Of a stretch of 64,000 nt of DNA, positions 35,872 to 45,326 are shown piece after piece. Each line of letters begins with the position of its first letter. The stretch's first letter is position 1. The notes under the pieces are model-generated. The model made no database searches. It saw only the letters and a list, made by a program, of their open reading frames with translations, and was not told the DNA's origin. The position numbers and the translations under genes are program-made. The stretch is from an uncultured Muribaculaceae bacterium (GTDB taxonomy: Bacteria > Bacteroidota > Bacteroidia > Bacteroidales > Muribaculaceae): assembly GCA_910577465.1 (NCBI GenBank), contig CAJTMM010000008.1, positions 1-64,000 of the forward strand, given 5' to 3'.

Positions 35872-37638
35872 TTATTCGGTCCAGAGGGTCTTGATGGCGC
35901 CTGTGGGGTCGGGGTTGAGAATCACTGTCTGATTGAGGTCGCGTACGCGGTCGACGATGTACATGTTGGTCCACGGTGCTACGGCTTCGGGATATGAGTT
36001 GTAGCGGTAGAGTGAGGGGTGGTTGGTGCCGATGTAACCACGTTCGATGGCGAGCTCACGGCGTTTGTAGTCGAACCATAGCAGCCCCTCGCCCCAAAGC
36101 TCAATGCGTTTCTGAGTCCAGATCTCGTTGATGACATCCTCGAGTTGGGCTGCATTGGTGGAATAAGTGGTGCCGTCTTTCATACGGTAGGCGTTCATGA
36201 ATGATTCAAGGGCTGTCTTACCGGCTGCGGGACCGTTGCAGTGTGCGAGGGCTTCGGCTTCGATGAGGTACATCTCCTCGATGCGCATGAGAGGAATGCT
36301 CACGGCGTTGCCTACAGATGGAGTCTTGCCATTGCCACCGGCAGGACGGAATTTGAATCCGGCGTAGGCATTGAACTTGATGAAATCATCGTAATTGTAT
36401 GTGGTCACTTGAGAGAATCGTGATGAGAAGACTTCTTTCTTCTCGTCGGAATCGTCCATTGCTGCAAATTCGGGGTCTATCCATGTGTCGCGGCGCCAAT
36501 CGTTGGGGTCAATTTCGCCGTAAAGACGTGCGTCGATCATGCGGTATGCCGCGTATTCGGTGGATTCACTCATACCGTATGTGGCTTCGGGGCAGTGGTA
36601 TGAAACCCAACCTTTCCAGGTGCATTCCTTTGCGAGCCAGTTTTCGGGAGATATGATTATAGCCCACATCCAGGAGTCAATGGGGGTATTGAATCCGGAG
36701 GATTTGTCGAACCACTGAGTGCGTGTGGTGGGTGTGTATCCTTCACCGATTGCCTTTCGGGCAAATTCAGCCGCATTGCGGAAGCAATCGTTTGCCGAGG
36801 TTATGCCAAGTGCCGGTAGATGGGCGAGGTCGGGGTTGCTTTCGTTTTCAATCTGCTTTGCGAGATCATCGGGGTAGCGGTCGAACCGGCTTCCGAGTTC
36901 GAGCCAGAAGCGTGCCGCCAAACCGTAAGCCACTCCTAAAGACGGGGTATCTTTGGATGATGTGCTGTGGAAGTTCTGCAGATACAGCTGTGCGTTAGTG
37001 AGGTCGCTATTGATGAAGCGGTACATCTGGTAAAATGGTGCTCGAGGTGTGCGGCGGCTTTCAGCTTCGGTGGTGTTCTCGGTGATAATGGGTACTGTAA
37101 GTCCCCATACGCCACGCTGGTCGGCTGAACGGTCAAGAGCTTCGATGTCGGTGTGCTTGTACTCAAAAGTGCGTGCCATATCGAAGTAAAGCATGGCTCG
37201 CAGAGTGTAGGCATATCCACGGTAATAAGCGTCTTCGCTGTCTATGTCGGTGCTTGAGATGGCAAGAGTCTTGTTGGCACGGCTTATGTGGTAGTAACCG
37301 CGGTCCCACCACAATCCGGAGTTGTATGTATTGCCAAGCGATACCTGGGAGTTGTAATAGTTGTAGTAGTCCCAAGAAGCGTCATTGACCGGGAAATCGG
37401 CGGTCATGGCGTCGCGCCACATCATGAATGTGGCGTAACCGATGTCCCAGGAATTGTCGCCGCCGGCGGTAAAGTAGCTTGTCATGGCGCCTGCGAGAGC
37501 GGCTTTGTCGGCATCTTCCACCTGATCTTCAGTGAAAGAACCGTCCTCGGGTAAAGCTTCCTCAAGACATCCTGTGGCTGTGAAAGCCATGATGGACAGG
37601 GCTGAAAGGAGTATGGTGTGATTGAAAATCTTTTTCAT
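35872..37638 (-). CDS. susD: SusD/RagB-family nutrient-binding outer-membrane lipoprotein
   Basis: 588 residues. Signal and lipobox (FTATGCLEE, Cys24). TPR-rich SusD fold: YYHISRANKTLAISS, YRGYAYTLRAMLYFDMARTFEY (the usual RA..Y.D...FG region), and the C-terminal RIEEMYLIEAEALAHCNGPAAGKTALESFMNAYR and RRELAIERG segments. It forms the lid of the SusC transporter and binds the incoming glycan or peptide. The gap to SusC is 20 bases. Substrate cannot be inferred: no glycoside hydrolase or regulator belongs to the locus as seen here, only an esterase-like gene. Confidence 0.93.
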   Translation of the reverse strand: MKKIFNHTILLSALSIMAFTATGCLEEALPEDGSFTEDQVEDADKAALAGAMTSYFTAGGDNSWDIGYATFMMWRDAMTADFPVNDASWDYYNYYNSQVSLGNTYNSGLWWDRGYYHISRANKTLAISSTDIDSEDAYYRGYAYTLRAMLYFDMARTFEYKHTDIEALDRSADQRGVWGLTVPIITENTTEAESRRTPRAPFYQMYRFINSDLTNAQLYLQNFHSTSSKDTPSLGVAYGLAARFWLELGSRFDRYPDDLAKQIENESNPDLAHLPALGITSANDCFRNAAEFARKAIGEGYTPTTRTQWFDKSSGFNTPIDSWMWAIIISPENWLAKECTWKGWVSYHCPEATYGMSESTEYAAYRMIDARLYGEIDPNDWRRDTWIDPEFAAMDDSDEKKEVFSSRFSQVTTYNYDDFIKFNAYAGFKFRPAGGNGKTPSVGNAVSIPLMRIEEMYLIEAEALAHCNGPAAGKTALESFMNAYRMKDGTTYSTNAAQLEDVINEIWTQKRIELWGEGLLWFDYKRRELAIERGYIGTNHPSLYRYNSYPEAVAPWTNMYIVDRVRDLNQTVILNPDPTGAIKTLWTE

Positions 37639-37658
37639 GTTTGTCGGAGTTGATTAAA

Positions 37659-40600
37659 TTAGAACTGTACTTGGATACCACCTGATATGGTGCGCATGGG
37701 AGGCCATCCGCCGTATGAGCCGTCGGTGAGACTTGTGCGCGGGTCGAATCCTTTGCGCTTTGTCCAGTAGGCTACGTTCTCGCAAGTGCAGAATACACGC
37801 AGCTTGGTCATCTTCAAACGGTCGGTTATGGATTTGGGGAATGTGTATCCTAATGTGACGTTGCGCAGAGTGAGGTAGCTTGCGTCGGTGAGGAAGCGGT
37901 CGCTGCCTGCAGCTCCGTAAACGTCGGAGTAGTAGAACATAGGTATGCTCGTGGATGGGTTCTCAGGAGTCCAGCTCTTGAATACGTCGCGGTGGAGTCC
38001 GGCGCCGATAGAAATGTTGGTCGGTGCACTCATGAGTGCCTGATAGCCGGTGTCCCATTTTTTGCCGCCGATGGAGTAGTTGAACTGCATGGCGAGGTCA
38101 ACGCCGAATGCGTTGAGCGAAGTGTTGAATCCGCCGAATACTTTGGGCATGGCGTTGCCGCACAGGAAGTAGTCGCCGTCGGAGTATGTGGTGGTGGTTT
38201 CAAGCTGTCCGTCGCTATTCTTGCGGTAGAACATGCTTTCGCCGTTTTCGTTGACTCCGGCAAAGCGTTTGGTATAGAATGTGTACATAGGAAGTCCCTC
38301 GCCGTAGAAGTAGCTTCCGGATGTGTAGCCACGGTGTCCGTCCATGGTCAAACCGGCTTTTTCGGAGGGGATGTATTCGATGCGGTTGCGCTGCCATGTC
38401 AGGTTAAGACCGACGTTCCAGTGCACGTTCTTGGTAGCGATAATGTCGCCGTTGAGGTTTAGTTCGATACCGGTATTGCTCATGTCGCCGATATTGTCAT
38501 AATATCCGTCATAGCCCATTTCGGTAGGTGCGGAAAGCCACATGAGCATGTCGCGTGTGTAACGGTAGTAGTAATCGATGCCACCGTTAAGACGTCCGTT
38601 GAAGAGCTCGAATTCAATACCGGTATTGAAGTTGCCCACGGTTTCCCACGAGATGTCGGACTTGCCTTTGGAGCCGAATGAGAGGGCTACGTCGTTATTG
38701 TTGTTGGTAATCCAGTAGAGGTCGGTGTAACGGAATGAACCGATACCGTCGTTGCCTTGCTCACCGTAGGATATTTTGTATTTAAGCATGTTGACGAGCT
38801 GTGTCTTGGGGAACCATTCTTCTTTTGAGAGAATCCATGCTCCACCAAGGCTCCAGAAGTTGCCCCAGCGGTGATTGGGGTGGAAGTTGGATGATCCGTC
38901 GCGACGGAAACTGCCGGAGAAGAAGTATCGGCTGTTGTAGTCGTATTGTGCGCGGGCAAACCAACCTTCGACATTGTATAAACTGCGTCCGGATTCTGGT
39001 GAGCCGAAGATGATGACGCCGCTTAGCTCGGAGTTGGAGTTATAGTCGGCGAAGTTGCTACCGTTGCCACCGAGGTATGTGCCTGTCTGGCGGGAGTATT
39101 CGTGGCCGAGAAGTACGTCGACGTTGTGCGGACCGAACTGACGGTTGTAGTTGAGGAGCTGCTGGTAGTTGGTGTCGGTGGTGCGGTCGTGGTTGACGGT
39201 GGTGCTACCTCCGTCGGTCTGCGAGTAACCGTAGTCGGGGTTGTAGGTGCGTTTGGTGCGGGCTTCGGTGATGTAAACGGAGCCGTTGATGGTGAAATGG
39301 AATGATTCGAGGAAGTCGAATGTGGCGAATCCCTGTATGCTGTAGGCGTTGGAGCTGTTGCTGTTGATGTCGAGGATGTCGGACTGTATGGGGTTGCCAT
39401 TCTGTTCGACGGGTCGCATCACGCCCATGTCGCGGTTGCCGTAGTCATAGCGTCGGCCGTTTTTGTCACGGAGTATCTTTCCGTTGGCGTCGCGTATGAA
39501 CAGCGGATAGATTGGCGCTACGGTGTATGGTGTGCCGAATACGTCACCGAGGTTGTTGGAGTTGGTATTGGTGTATCCGGCGCTGGCACCGAGCCGCAGG
39601 AATGAGAATGCCTGGTAGTTGGCTTTGAGTCGGGTGCTTATACGGCGTATGTCGCTCGAAGGTGTGAGACCTTCATTGTCGAGGTAGCCTAATGCTGCCA
39701 TTATGGAGTATTTTTCGTTGCCACCGGTCACGTTGATGTTGTATTCCTGACGGAATCCGTTGCGGGTACCGTTCTTGAGCCAGTCGTCAGGGTAGAGTGT
39801 GTAGATTTGTGAGCCGTTGACCACGCGGTTGCCCAATACGGCATGAGGATTGAGACGTCCGTTGGTACCGATGAGGAATTCGCCTTGGGGTACGTCGTAG
39901 ACCATGTAGCCCAAGCCCATCTGAGTACTGGGGAGGGGAAGAGTTTTATTGGCAGTGATGTGTGCCTGGTCGAACGACATGGGATTTTCCTGGCGGTACA
40001 TGAAGTTGTTGCGCAGTGCCATGTAGTAGGCTTCGTAGTATTCGCCGGGGTTGTCAATGATGTCATATTCGGTGCGTCCGTTGGTATTCACACCCCACTT
40101 GGCATCGAAGTTGACTTTCGTTTTGCCGCGTTGCGCGCCTTTGGTGGTAATCATAATCACACCGTTGGCACCGCGTGCGCCGTAGAGGGCATTGGATGCG
40201 GCGTCCTTCAGAACTGTCATGTTTTCGATATCGGCGGGGTTGATGTCGTTGAGGTAGCCTGAGTATGGGAGTCCGTCGACCACGATGAGCGGCTCGTTGT
40301 TGGCGTTGAGCGAACTGAACCCGCGTATGCGTATGGTGGGGGTGGTTCCGGTGGCGAGTGAGTTGTTGTCGGTCATCTGCAGGCCTGCCACTCTACCGTT
40401 GAGGGCTTCGATGGGGTTGGTGACCTGTTGCTGTGTGATTTCAGAGGCTGTGACTACGGCAGCGGAGCCGGTGAATGCTTCGCGTTTCTGCTTACCGAAT
40501 GCCACCACTATGACCTCATCCATCATCTTGGCTTTTGTGGTCATGAATATCTTCATCTCGCTTTGTGCTTTTGCCGATACCGGCTCATATCCGATATAGG

Positions 40601-40823
40601 AGATGTCGATGGTCTGGTGTGCGGGTGTCAGACCTGAGAATTTGAATTTACCGTCGTTGTCCGTTGCGACGACGAGCGATGTTCCGGCTACGGAAACTGT
40701 CGCGCCGATTATCGGCAGCCCGTCTTCCTTGTCGAAGACTTGACCGCTTACCTGCGTGACTTGCGCTGCGGCATTGCCAACACAGAGTATGACCAATGCC
40801 AGTAGTAGCGTTAATTTTCTCAT
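37659..40823 (-). CDS. susC: SusC/RagA-family TonB-linked outer-membrane transporter
   Basis: 1054 residues. A signal peptide (LTLLLALVILCVGNAAAQ) is followed by a CarboxypepD_reg-like domain (GQVFDKEDGLPIIGATVSVAGTS, residues 27-100), then the TonB box region and plug (MMDEVIVVAFGKQKREAFTG, ALNGRVAGLQM, TIRIRGFSSLNANNEPLIVVDGLPY, NPADIENMTVLKDAASNALYGARGANGVI). The barrel ends in QVQF with a terminal Phe. Energised import of SusD-captured substrate across the outer membrane. All hallmarks are intact and no frameshift was seen. Confidence 0.96.
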   Translation of the reverse strand: MRKLTLLLALVILCVGNAAAQVTQVSGQVFDKEDGLPIIGATVSVAGTSLVVATDNDGKFKFSGLTPAHQTIDISYIGYEPVSAKAQSEMKIFMTTKAKMMDEVIVVAFGKQKREAFTGSAAVVTASEITQQQVTNPIEALNGRVAGLQMTDNNSLATGTTPTIRIRGFSSLNANNEPLIVVDGLPYSGYLNDINPADIENMTVLKDAASNALYGARGANGVIMITTKGAQRGKTKVNFDAKWGVNTNGRTEYDIIDNPGEYYEAYYMALRNNFMYRQENPMSFDQAHITANKTLPLPSTQMGLGYMVYDVPQGEFLIGTNGRLNPHAVLGNRVVNGSQIYTLYPDDWLKNGTRNGFRQEYNINVTGGNEKYSIMAALGYLDNEGLTPSSDIRRISTRLKANYQAFSFLRLGASAGYTNTNSNNLGDVFGTPYTVAPIYPLFIRDANGKILRDKNGRRYDYGNRDMGVMRPVEQNGNPIQSDILDINSNSSNAYSIQGFATFDFLESFHFTINGSVYITEARTKRTYNPDYGYSQTDGGSTTVNHDRTTDTNYQQLLNYNRQFGPHNVDVLLGHEYSRQTGTYLGGNGSNFADYNSNSELSGVIIFGSPESGRSLYNVEGWFARAQYDYNSRYFFSGSFRRDGSSNFHPNHRWGNFWSLGGAWILSKEEWFPKTQLVNMLKYKISYGEQGNDGIGSFRYTDLYWITNNNNDVALSFGSKGKSDISWETVGNFNTGIEFELFNGRLNGGIDYYYRYTRDMLMWLSAPTEMGYDGYYDNIGDMSNTGIELNLNGDIIATKNVHWNVGLNLTWQRNRIEYIPSEKAGLTMDGHRGYTSGSYFYGEGLPMYTFYTKRFAGVNENGESMFYRKNSDGQLETTTTYSDGDYFLCGNAMPKVFGGFNTSLNAFGVDLAMQFNYSIGGKKWDTGYQALMSAPTNISIGAGLHRDVFKSWTPENPSTSIPMFYYSDVYGAAGSDRFLTDASYLTLRNVTLGYTFPKSITDRLKMTKLRVFCTCENVAYWTKRKGFDPRTSLTDGSYGGWPPMRTISGGIQVQF

Positions 40824-40844
40824 TGGGGTAGTGATGATTGGATG

Positions 40845-40882
40845 GTTGGAGTTCCGCCCCTTTGGCGGGGCGGAATGCCAAC
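40845..40882 (-). promoter_or_regulatory. Strong GC-rich stem-loop between the esterase and susC
   Basis: GTTGGAGTTCCGCCCC (40845-40860), TTTGGC loop, GGGGCGGAATGCCAAC (40867-40882). No T-run follows on the minus strand, so it is not a simple terminator. It sits 22 bases ahead of the susC start and could protect or process the susC-D mRNA. Confidence 0.6.
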
Positions 40883-40943
40883 CGCGATTGGTGATAAATA
40901 GTTGATTAGCTTATTTGTATTGTGCGCATGGTGGCGCTGTGTA

Positions 40944-42410
40944 TCAGTTGACCGATACTTCGACCGATGCGGGGAACACTCGCATGGGGTCGTAGAATAT
41001 TCGGCAACTTTCCACGAGGTTGTCGGTGGAGGGTTGCACGTTGCCGGTGAATTTCTGTACACCGTTGACGTTGATGGTTACAGGCTGCGAGAGGTTGACA
41101 AGCTCGTTGCTCAAGTAGACTCGAATCTTGCCTTGAGTTGCCGGTGTCTTGGTTTTCTCAACGCCTATGTTGATGGTTCCGGTTGATGGTGTCACAGGTT
41201 CGTTGGTGGTGAGTGTGACGTTGTTGACGGTAAGGTCGATGGTGTTGCCGGTTATGGTCATCTCGTAGGCTGTGCGGCGCATGGCGTCGGAACGGTCGTC
41301 GGATGGTTCTACGATATACAGGTTGTAGAATGCATCACGGTAACGACGGGGTTCGTCGTTGATGTCGCCCAGTCCGAAGTTTTCCCAATAGATGTATTTG
41401 GGGGTTGCGTTGCGGGTGTAGTTGATAAGCCAAGGTGTGGTCTTGGTATAGTCGCATGTTCCGTGGTCATTGCCGGACTGAAGTTACACAAGGTGGGTGT
41501 AGTAACCCGGGTGGGCTGCCTGGAGGTCGTTGAGTTGGTCGTTGACTTTCTGTGTCAGGAGGTTGCGTCCGTAGTTGGTGTCAAGCTCGCCTGTCTGGAG
41601 CGAGAATGCGACGTTGGCAAGGTTTTCCGGAGGGCAGTCGCTCAGGAGTTGTCCGCCGGCGATAGGACCCGCTCCTGCGAGGTAGTCGGCGTAGAATGAT
41701 GCCAACATCTGGCTACCGTAAGCGCCTTCGGATATGCCGGCAAAGTAAATTTTGTTGGGATTTATCTTGTCGGAAACGAGTGCCTGACGCAGCAGTTGCT
41801 CCCATTTTTCCTGTTTTGACGGTTGGAACCAGCGTGTGCCGGTGCCGCCTTGAGGACTTTTAGGAATGAAATATGCCGATGGTCCGTCGCTGAATGTCTG
41901 TGTCCAATAGAGACATGCAGTCCAGTCGCCCTGAGCGTCGGAGCTGGATCCGTGAAGGAACAGGAACAGCGGGTATCCGTCGGCAGGGCGTGTGTCTTTT
42001 GAGCCGTAGAATATGTTCATGTTGCCTTCGGGTACTTTCCAGATGGCGTCGGGTGTGGTGATATCGTCCCAATTGTCGAGCTTGTAGTGTGATGACAGGG
42101 TGGGTAGCTTCTCACCCTGTGCGCGGCGCACTGATGTTGCCCACAGGTCCCAGACGTATGCTTGGGCTTTGTCTATATCTTCGGGAGCTATGGCTTCGGC
42201 AGTGTCAAATGGGTCGGTTGTACCTTTCAAAGCATTGGAAAAGTAGTCAAGCACGTCCTGACGTTCGAGTCCGAATTGGCTTGTGACGGGAGGAGCTGTC
42301 GGTTCCTGCGGTGCTACCGGCGGCTCATCGTCGTGAGATGGTGTGCATGCAGCCATGGTGAGACATGCCGAAGCACATAAGTAGGCGATTTTGAAATAAC
42401 GTTGATTCAT
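40944..42410 (-). pseudogene. Alpha/beta-hydrolase (esterase/PHB-depolymerase-like) lipoprotein split by an in-frame TAA
   Basis: From ATG 42410 the frame encodes a lipoprotein (CLTMAACTPSHDD, Cys22) with LFLFLHGSSSDAQGDW (oxyanion region) and the nucleophile elbow FAGISEGAYGSQ (Ser in GISEG). It stops at TAA 41484-41486 (308 residues). In exactly the same frame the protein resumes with LQSGNDHGTCDYTKT (a plausible catalytic His), YWENFGLGDIND, and a C-terminal beta domain ending at 40944. One base change (for example CAA to TAA) explains it. The truncated product would lack the catalytic histidine. It is the first gene of the SusCD operon; removing an acyl group or opening a polyester would fit that role. 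Confidence 0.8.
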
Positions 42411-42557
42411 ACTGTATACTGGATTTCTAAGGATTTGATTTATGGTTTATTGGCTAATTACTATAGCCGGTAATTAAGGTAGTCAATGTGCGAATATACG
42501 GAAAATAATTAAAAAATGTGCATTATTTTTGTGAAAAACGCTTATTATTTGCGTTTG

Positions 42558-42577
42558 TTTTATGAATATTCATAAAA
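42558..42577. promoter_or_regulatory. Perfect 20-bp palindrome between the SusCD locus and ssrA
   Basis: TTTTATGAATATTCATAAAA reads the same on both strands. It lies in the AT-rich 349-base gap (42411-42759), 148 bases upstream of the esterase start and 182 bases before the tmRNA 5' end. It is the right kind of site for a dimeric regulator of the SusCD locus. No gene is visible in the rest of the gap. Confidence 0.5.
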
Positions 42578-42698
42578 TATAACATCGGGCTGCTGTTGAT
42601 TGAGTATGAAAATGTAATTATTGGGTGCCTATTAAGGTTGATTTTATTGGATGAACTATAGGTTGGTATTTGTGAAAATAGGTTAAATAAACGCTTGT

Positions 42699-42733
42699 TT
42701 TGAGGTTTTGGGGATATTTGTGTGTTATCTTTG
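42699..42733 (+). promoter_or_regulatory. tmRNA promoter
   Basis: TATCTTTG (42726-42733) is a perfect -7 element. TTTG at 42699-42702 would be the -33 element with a rather long 23-base spacer. Transcription would start about 20 bases before the mature tmRNA 5' end. Confidence 0.55.
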
Positions 42734-42759
42734 TAATTGATTCACATCAGATATCGCAT

Positions 42760-43157
42760 GGGGTTGACTGGTTTTGACAGCGTGTAGAGGTGGTGTGTAA
42801 GCATGCAGAGCCATGATGGAAGGTGCTCTATAATCTCCGACATCGACTTTTTTAAATGGCGAAAACAACTACGCTCTCGCTGCTTAATCGAAGTACAGTA
42901 GATTAGCTTTATCGCTGCAACAGTTGCGGCGACGAGACATCGCCCGATTGTCCTTTTTCCGAGACTAATCGACAAGGCGGTGCAGTTAAATCGGGAATAG
43001 GAAGCCAAGAGTCTCGCGCGGCGTCCGAATACTTAGAGACTAAGGCTACGGTTGGTGGCTTTTTGCCTGCCGCAGCACGAAAACCAAGTAAAAGCTAAGC
43101 ATGTAGAAAGCACATTAGTTCCACGTTTGGACGAGGGTTCGAGTCCCTCCAGCTCCA
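42760..43157 (+). ncRNA. ssrA: Transfer-messenger RNA (tmRNA)
   Basis: It starts GGGGTTGACTGG and ends in a T-arm GGGTTCGAGTCCC and CAGCTCCA, so the acceptor ends GGGGTTG and CAGCTCC pair; the CCA is not encoded. The tag reading frame is at 42858-42887: GGC GAA AAC AAC TAC GCT CTC GCT GCT TAA, giving GENNYALAA, close to the tag family of Bacteroidetes. Size (about 398 nt) is normal. It rescues stalled ribosomes with SmpB. Its 3' end is the integration point of the cassettes that follow and it remains intact after their insertion. Confidence 0.96.
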
Positions 43158-43158
43158 C
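43142..43158 (+). repeat. ssrA attachment core, copy 1 (within tmRNA 3' end)
   Basis: AGTCCCTCCAGCTCCAC, the T-arm and acceptor end of tmRNA. Identical to copy 3 at 49391-49407; one base differs in copy 2 at 45438-45454. Confidence 0.8.
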
Positions 43159-43230
43159 TTATGGCATCCGATCTAATTCGGATGAAGCGAGATAAACCGC
43201 AGACTGTTAATTAGTTCTGTGGTTTTTGTG
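43159..43230 (+). terminator. Cassette left end 1, including the tmRNA terminator
   Basis: TTATGGCAT, a small hairpin ATCCGA-TCTAAT-TCGGAT (43166-43183), then AAACCGCAGA (43194-43203) pairing with TCTGTGGTTT (43216-43225), followed by TTTGTG. The same arrangement with compensating base changes occurs at 45455-45525. It acts as terminator for tmRNA in its present position. Confidence 0.7.
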
Positions 43231-43426
43231 TCTTTTCCCATCGATTCAGGACCAATGCCGGACGGAAAAGGCATTGTGCCGACAACACCGATGGTCGCTC
43301 CGTCTCTCACCACTTCCGATAGAATAAGCATGGAAATAATGGCAATCGCATCTATTTTGTTCTGTAAATAGAACGGAATACCGAACATTTTTATTAACTT
43401 TGCAGTTGGATAATAAAGGTAACATA

Positions 43427-44152
43427 ATGACGGCGGCTCAACAAATAGCAAAAAGGGTGGAATCTATCGACACCGATAGGGTATTTTCCATAGTTGACCT
43501 TGGTCTTCCGGCTGAATGGTGGGAGAATATCAGGGTCAAGCTGAGCCGCATGGTCAAATTGGGAACGCTCGTGAAAATAGCACCCGGCAAATATTATCGC
43601 CCCCGTATATCTATCTTGGGGCCGGTGCCTCCGTCGACTGAGAATCTTGTCAGGGATATTCTCTATAAGAATGGCAACGTAGAAGGGTATCTAACCACCT
43701 ATTCAGTTTGGGATTCGATGGGATTGACAACCCAGTTTTCTTCGACGGTTGTTATTGGGCTCAATTATCGCAAGGATACCATCAATCGTGATGGCAGAGT
43801 CGTTCAATTCATGTTGCAACCAAACAGGATCACAACAGAGACTATTCCTCTTTTACAGGTTCTGGATTCGATAAAATTTATAAAGTCAATTCCAGATACC
43901 TCTATCGCAAATTCTGTAGAGAGACTTTCTGAAATTATCAGGTCTTTTGACGATAATCAAGTTAAACTGCTGATTGAGCTTGCCATGAAATATCCTCCAC
44001 GTGTACGTGCATTACTTGGTGCTATGTTGGAAAATAACGGAAACGACGCTTTGACATCTGCTCTTCACAAATCCTTAAATCCCCTTACGGAATATCGAAT
44101 CGGAATATCCGATGAAACGCTACCGACTAAACAGAACTGGCGAATCGTATGA
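43427..44152 (+). CDS. abiEi: AbiEi-type antitoxin (DUF6088 / type IV TA antitoxin)
   Basis: 241 residues from ATG 43427; a -7-like TAACTTTG at 43395-43402 rules out the upstream in-frame start. The N-terminal winged-helix domain (IAKRVESIDTDRVFSIVDLG, VKLSRMVKLGTLVKIAPGKYYRP) binds its own promoter in this family. The following AbiEi region has ILYKNGNVEGYLTTYSVWDSMGLTTQ. It overlaps the toxin gene by four bases (ATGA), the classic AbiE arrangement. The antitoxin counteracts the nucleotidyltransferase toxin; together they give abortive infection against phages or plasmid maintenance. Confidence 0.87.
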   Translation: MTAAQQIAKRVESIDTDRVFSIVDLGLPAEWWENIRVKLSRMVKLGTLVKIAPGKYYRPRISILGPVPPSTENLVRDILYKNGNVEGYLTTYSVWDSMGLTTQFSSTVVIGLNYRKDTINRDGRVVQFMLQPNRITTETIPLLQVLDSIKFIKSIPDTSIANSVERLSEIIRSFDDNQVKLLIELAMKYPPRVRALLGAMLENNGNDALTSALHKSLNPLTEYRIGISDETLPTKQNWRIV

Positions 44153-45126
44153 AACTGCATGAAAACCCATTGCTGTTTGCTGACGTAATAAAATCAGCGG
44201 CGAAAATTCTCGATATGCCTCAGGAGTTTGTCGAGAAGGATTATTGGATATGTCAGATTCTCCAACGGCTTTCACGGCATGATAAATCGCAGTATGCAGT
44301 ATGGAAGGGCGGTACTTCATTGGCGAAGGCTTATGGTTTGATTAATCGCTTCTCATCTGATGTGGACGTTGCTGTGCTTACAGAAAACATGAGCCAAAAC
44401 CAGCAGAAAAAGTTTTTGGCGCGTATCAGCCATGACACGACTGTTGACCTAGATGAGACTGATATGGGGCACGAAACGATAAAGAACAATCGCTTTCGCA
44501 AAACATACCATACATATAAGTCCGCAATATCGGATGTCAATAACTCGCTTTCATTTCTCGGTCGTTTTGTGATTGTTGAGATCAACACTTATGGCAATCC
44601 GTATCCCTTCGAGAGAAAGACGGTCAAGTCATTCATTTCTGAGGTGTTTGAACGGCAGGGGCTGCAAGATGCGATTACTACATACGACATGGCGCCTTTT
44701 GAACTAAATGTGCTGGACAAGCGCCGGACGATGTGCGAGAAGATTGTATCGCTGCTGAGGTTCTCGTTCTCCGATAATCCGATTGAAGGGTTGTCTTCAA
44801 AAATCCGCCATTTTTACGATTTACACTTTATGAGGATGGATGAGGAATGCAGGGAATATCTCAAAAATGAATTCCCCACCAATCTTCTGGAATTGATAGC
44901 CCATGATAAAGCTGAGTTTGACAGGCCACCACTCTGGAAGGATGCGGAATTGACCACAACCGTACTTTTCACTTCTTTCGATGAAACTTGGCAAAAACTG
45001 GCTCCGACATATAAGTCAGAATTGGGTCGCTTGACTTATGGCGCACTCCCCACGACGGATGAGATTGCATCCTCGATAAGTCCGCTTATGGAGTATGTGA
45101 AGAATATTGTTGTCGGAGAGAAATGA
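44149..45126 (+). CDS. abiEii: AbiEii nucleotidyltransferase toxin
   Basis: 325 residues. The nucleotidyltransferase motif is visible: VWKGGTSLAKAYGLINRFSSDVDVAV (GG-x-S plus the D-x-D pair), with the family segment PQEFVEKDYWICQILQRL before it. Toward the C-terminus, RRTMCEKIVSLLRFSF (the KxxxK/R region) and IRHFYDLHFM are conserved in AbiEii/AbiGii toxins. These toxins add nucleotides to target RNAs (shown for tRNA acceptor ends in the MenT relatives) and stop growth upon infection. It is translationally coupled to the antitoxin. Confidence 0.9.
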   Translation: MKLHENPLLFADVIKSAAKILDMPQEFVEKDYWICQILQRLSRHDKSQYAVWKGGTSLAKAYGLINRFSSDVDVAVLTENMSQNQQKKFLARISHDTTVDLDETDMGHETIKNNRFRKTYHTYKSAISDVNNSLSFLGRFVIVEINTYGNPYPFERKTVKSFISEVFERQGLQDAITTYDMAPFELNVLDKRRTMCEKIVSLLRFSFSDNPIEGLSSKIRHFYDLHFMRMDEECREYLKNEFPTNLLELIAHDKAEFDRPPLWKDAELTTTVLFTSFDETWQKLAPTYKSELGRLTYGALPTTDEIASSISPLMEYVKNIVVGEK

Positions 45127-45326
45127 GAATAACGCAATCAACTGACCTTTAATAAAATTAACCGCAGTTGCTAACAATACTAAAATTGGAATCCGGCATT
45201 TGTATATGTCAGGAAAAGGTTTGATTTCGCAATAGGAACGAACCCGGAGCCTTGGGTAAGAGAACCTTCGGATCGGAAGTTGGAAAATTTGCGCAAGCCT
45301 AATGCAATGGCAAAGCTTGCTTTAGA

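Noticed and set aside
40845..40882. Intrinsic terminator between the esterase and susC
   Set aside because: The stem is strong but not followed by a T-run in the direction of transcription.
43380..43402. Start of AbiEi at 43400
   Set aside because: The -7 element TAACTTTG lies at 43395-43402, so translation must start downstream, at ATG 43427.
43173..43451. Minus-strand frame of 92 codons (SMLILSEVVRDGATIGVVG) at the left of cassette 1
   Set aside because: It crosses the left-end hairpins and the AbiEi promoter and start region; no start signal or known family. Possibly a decayed gene, but not supportable.
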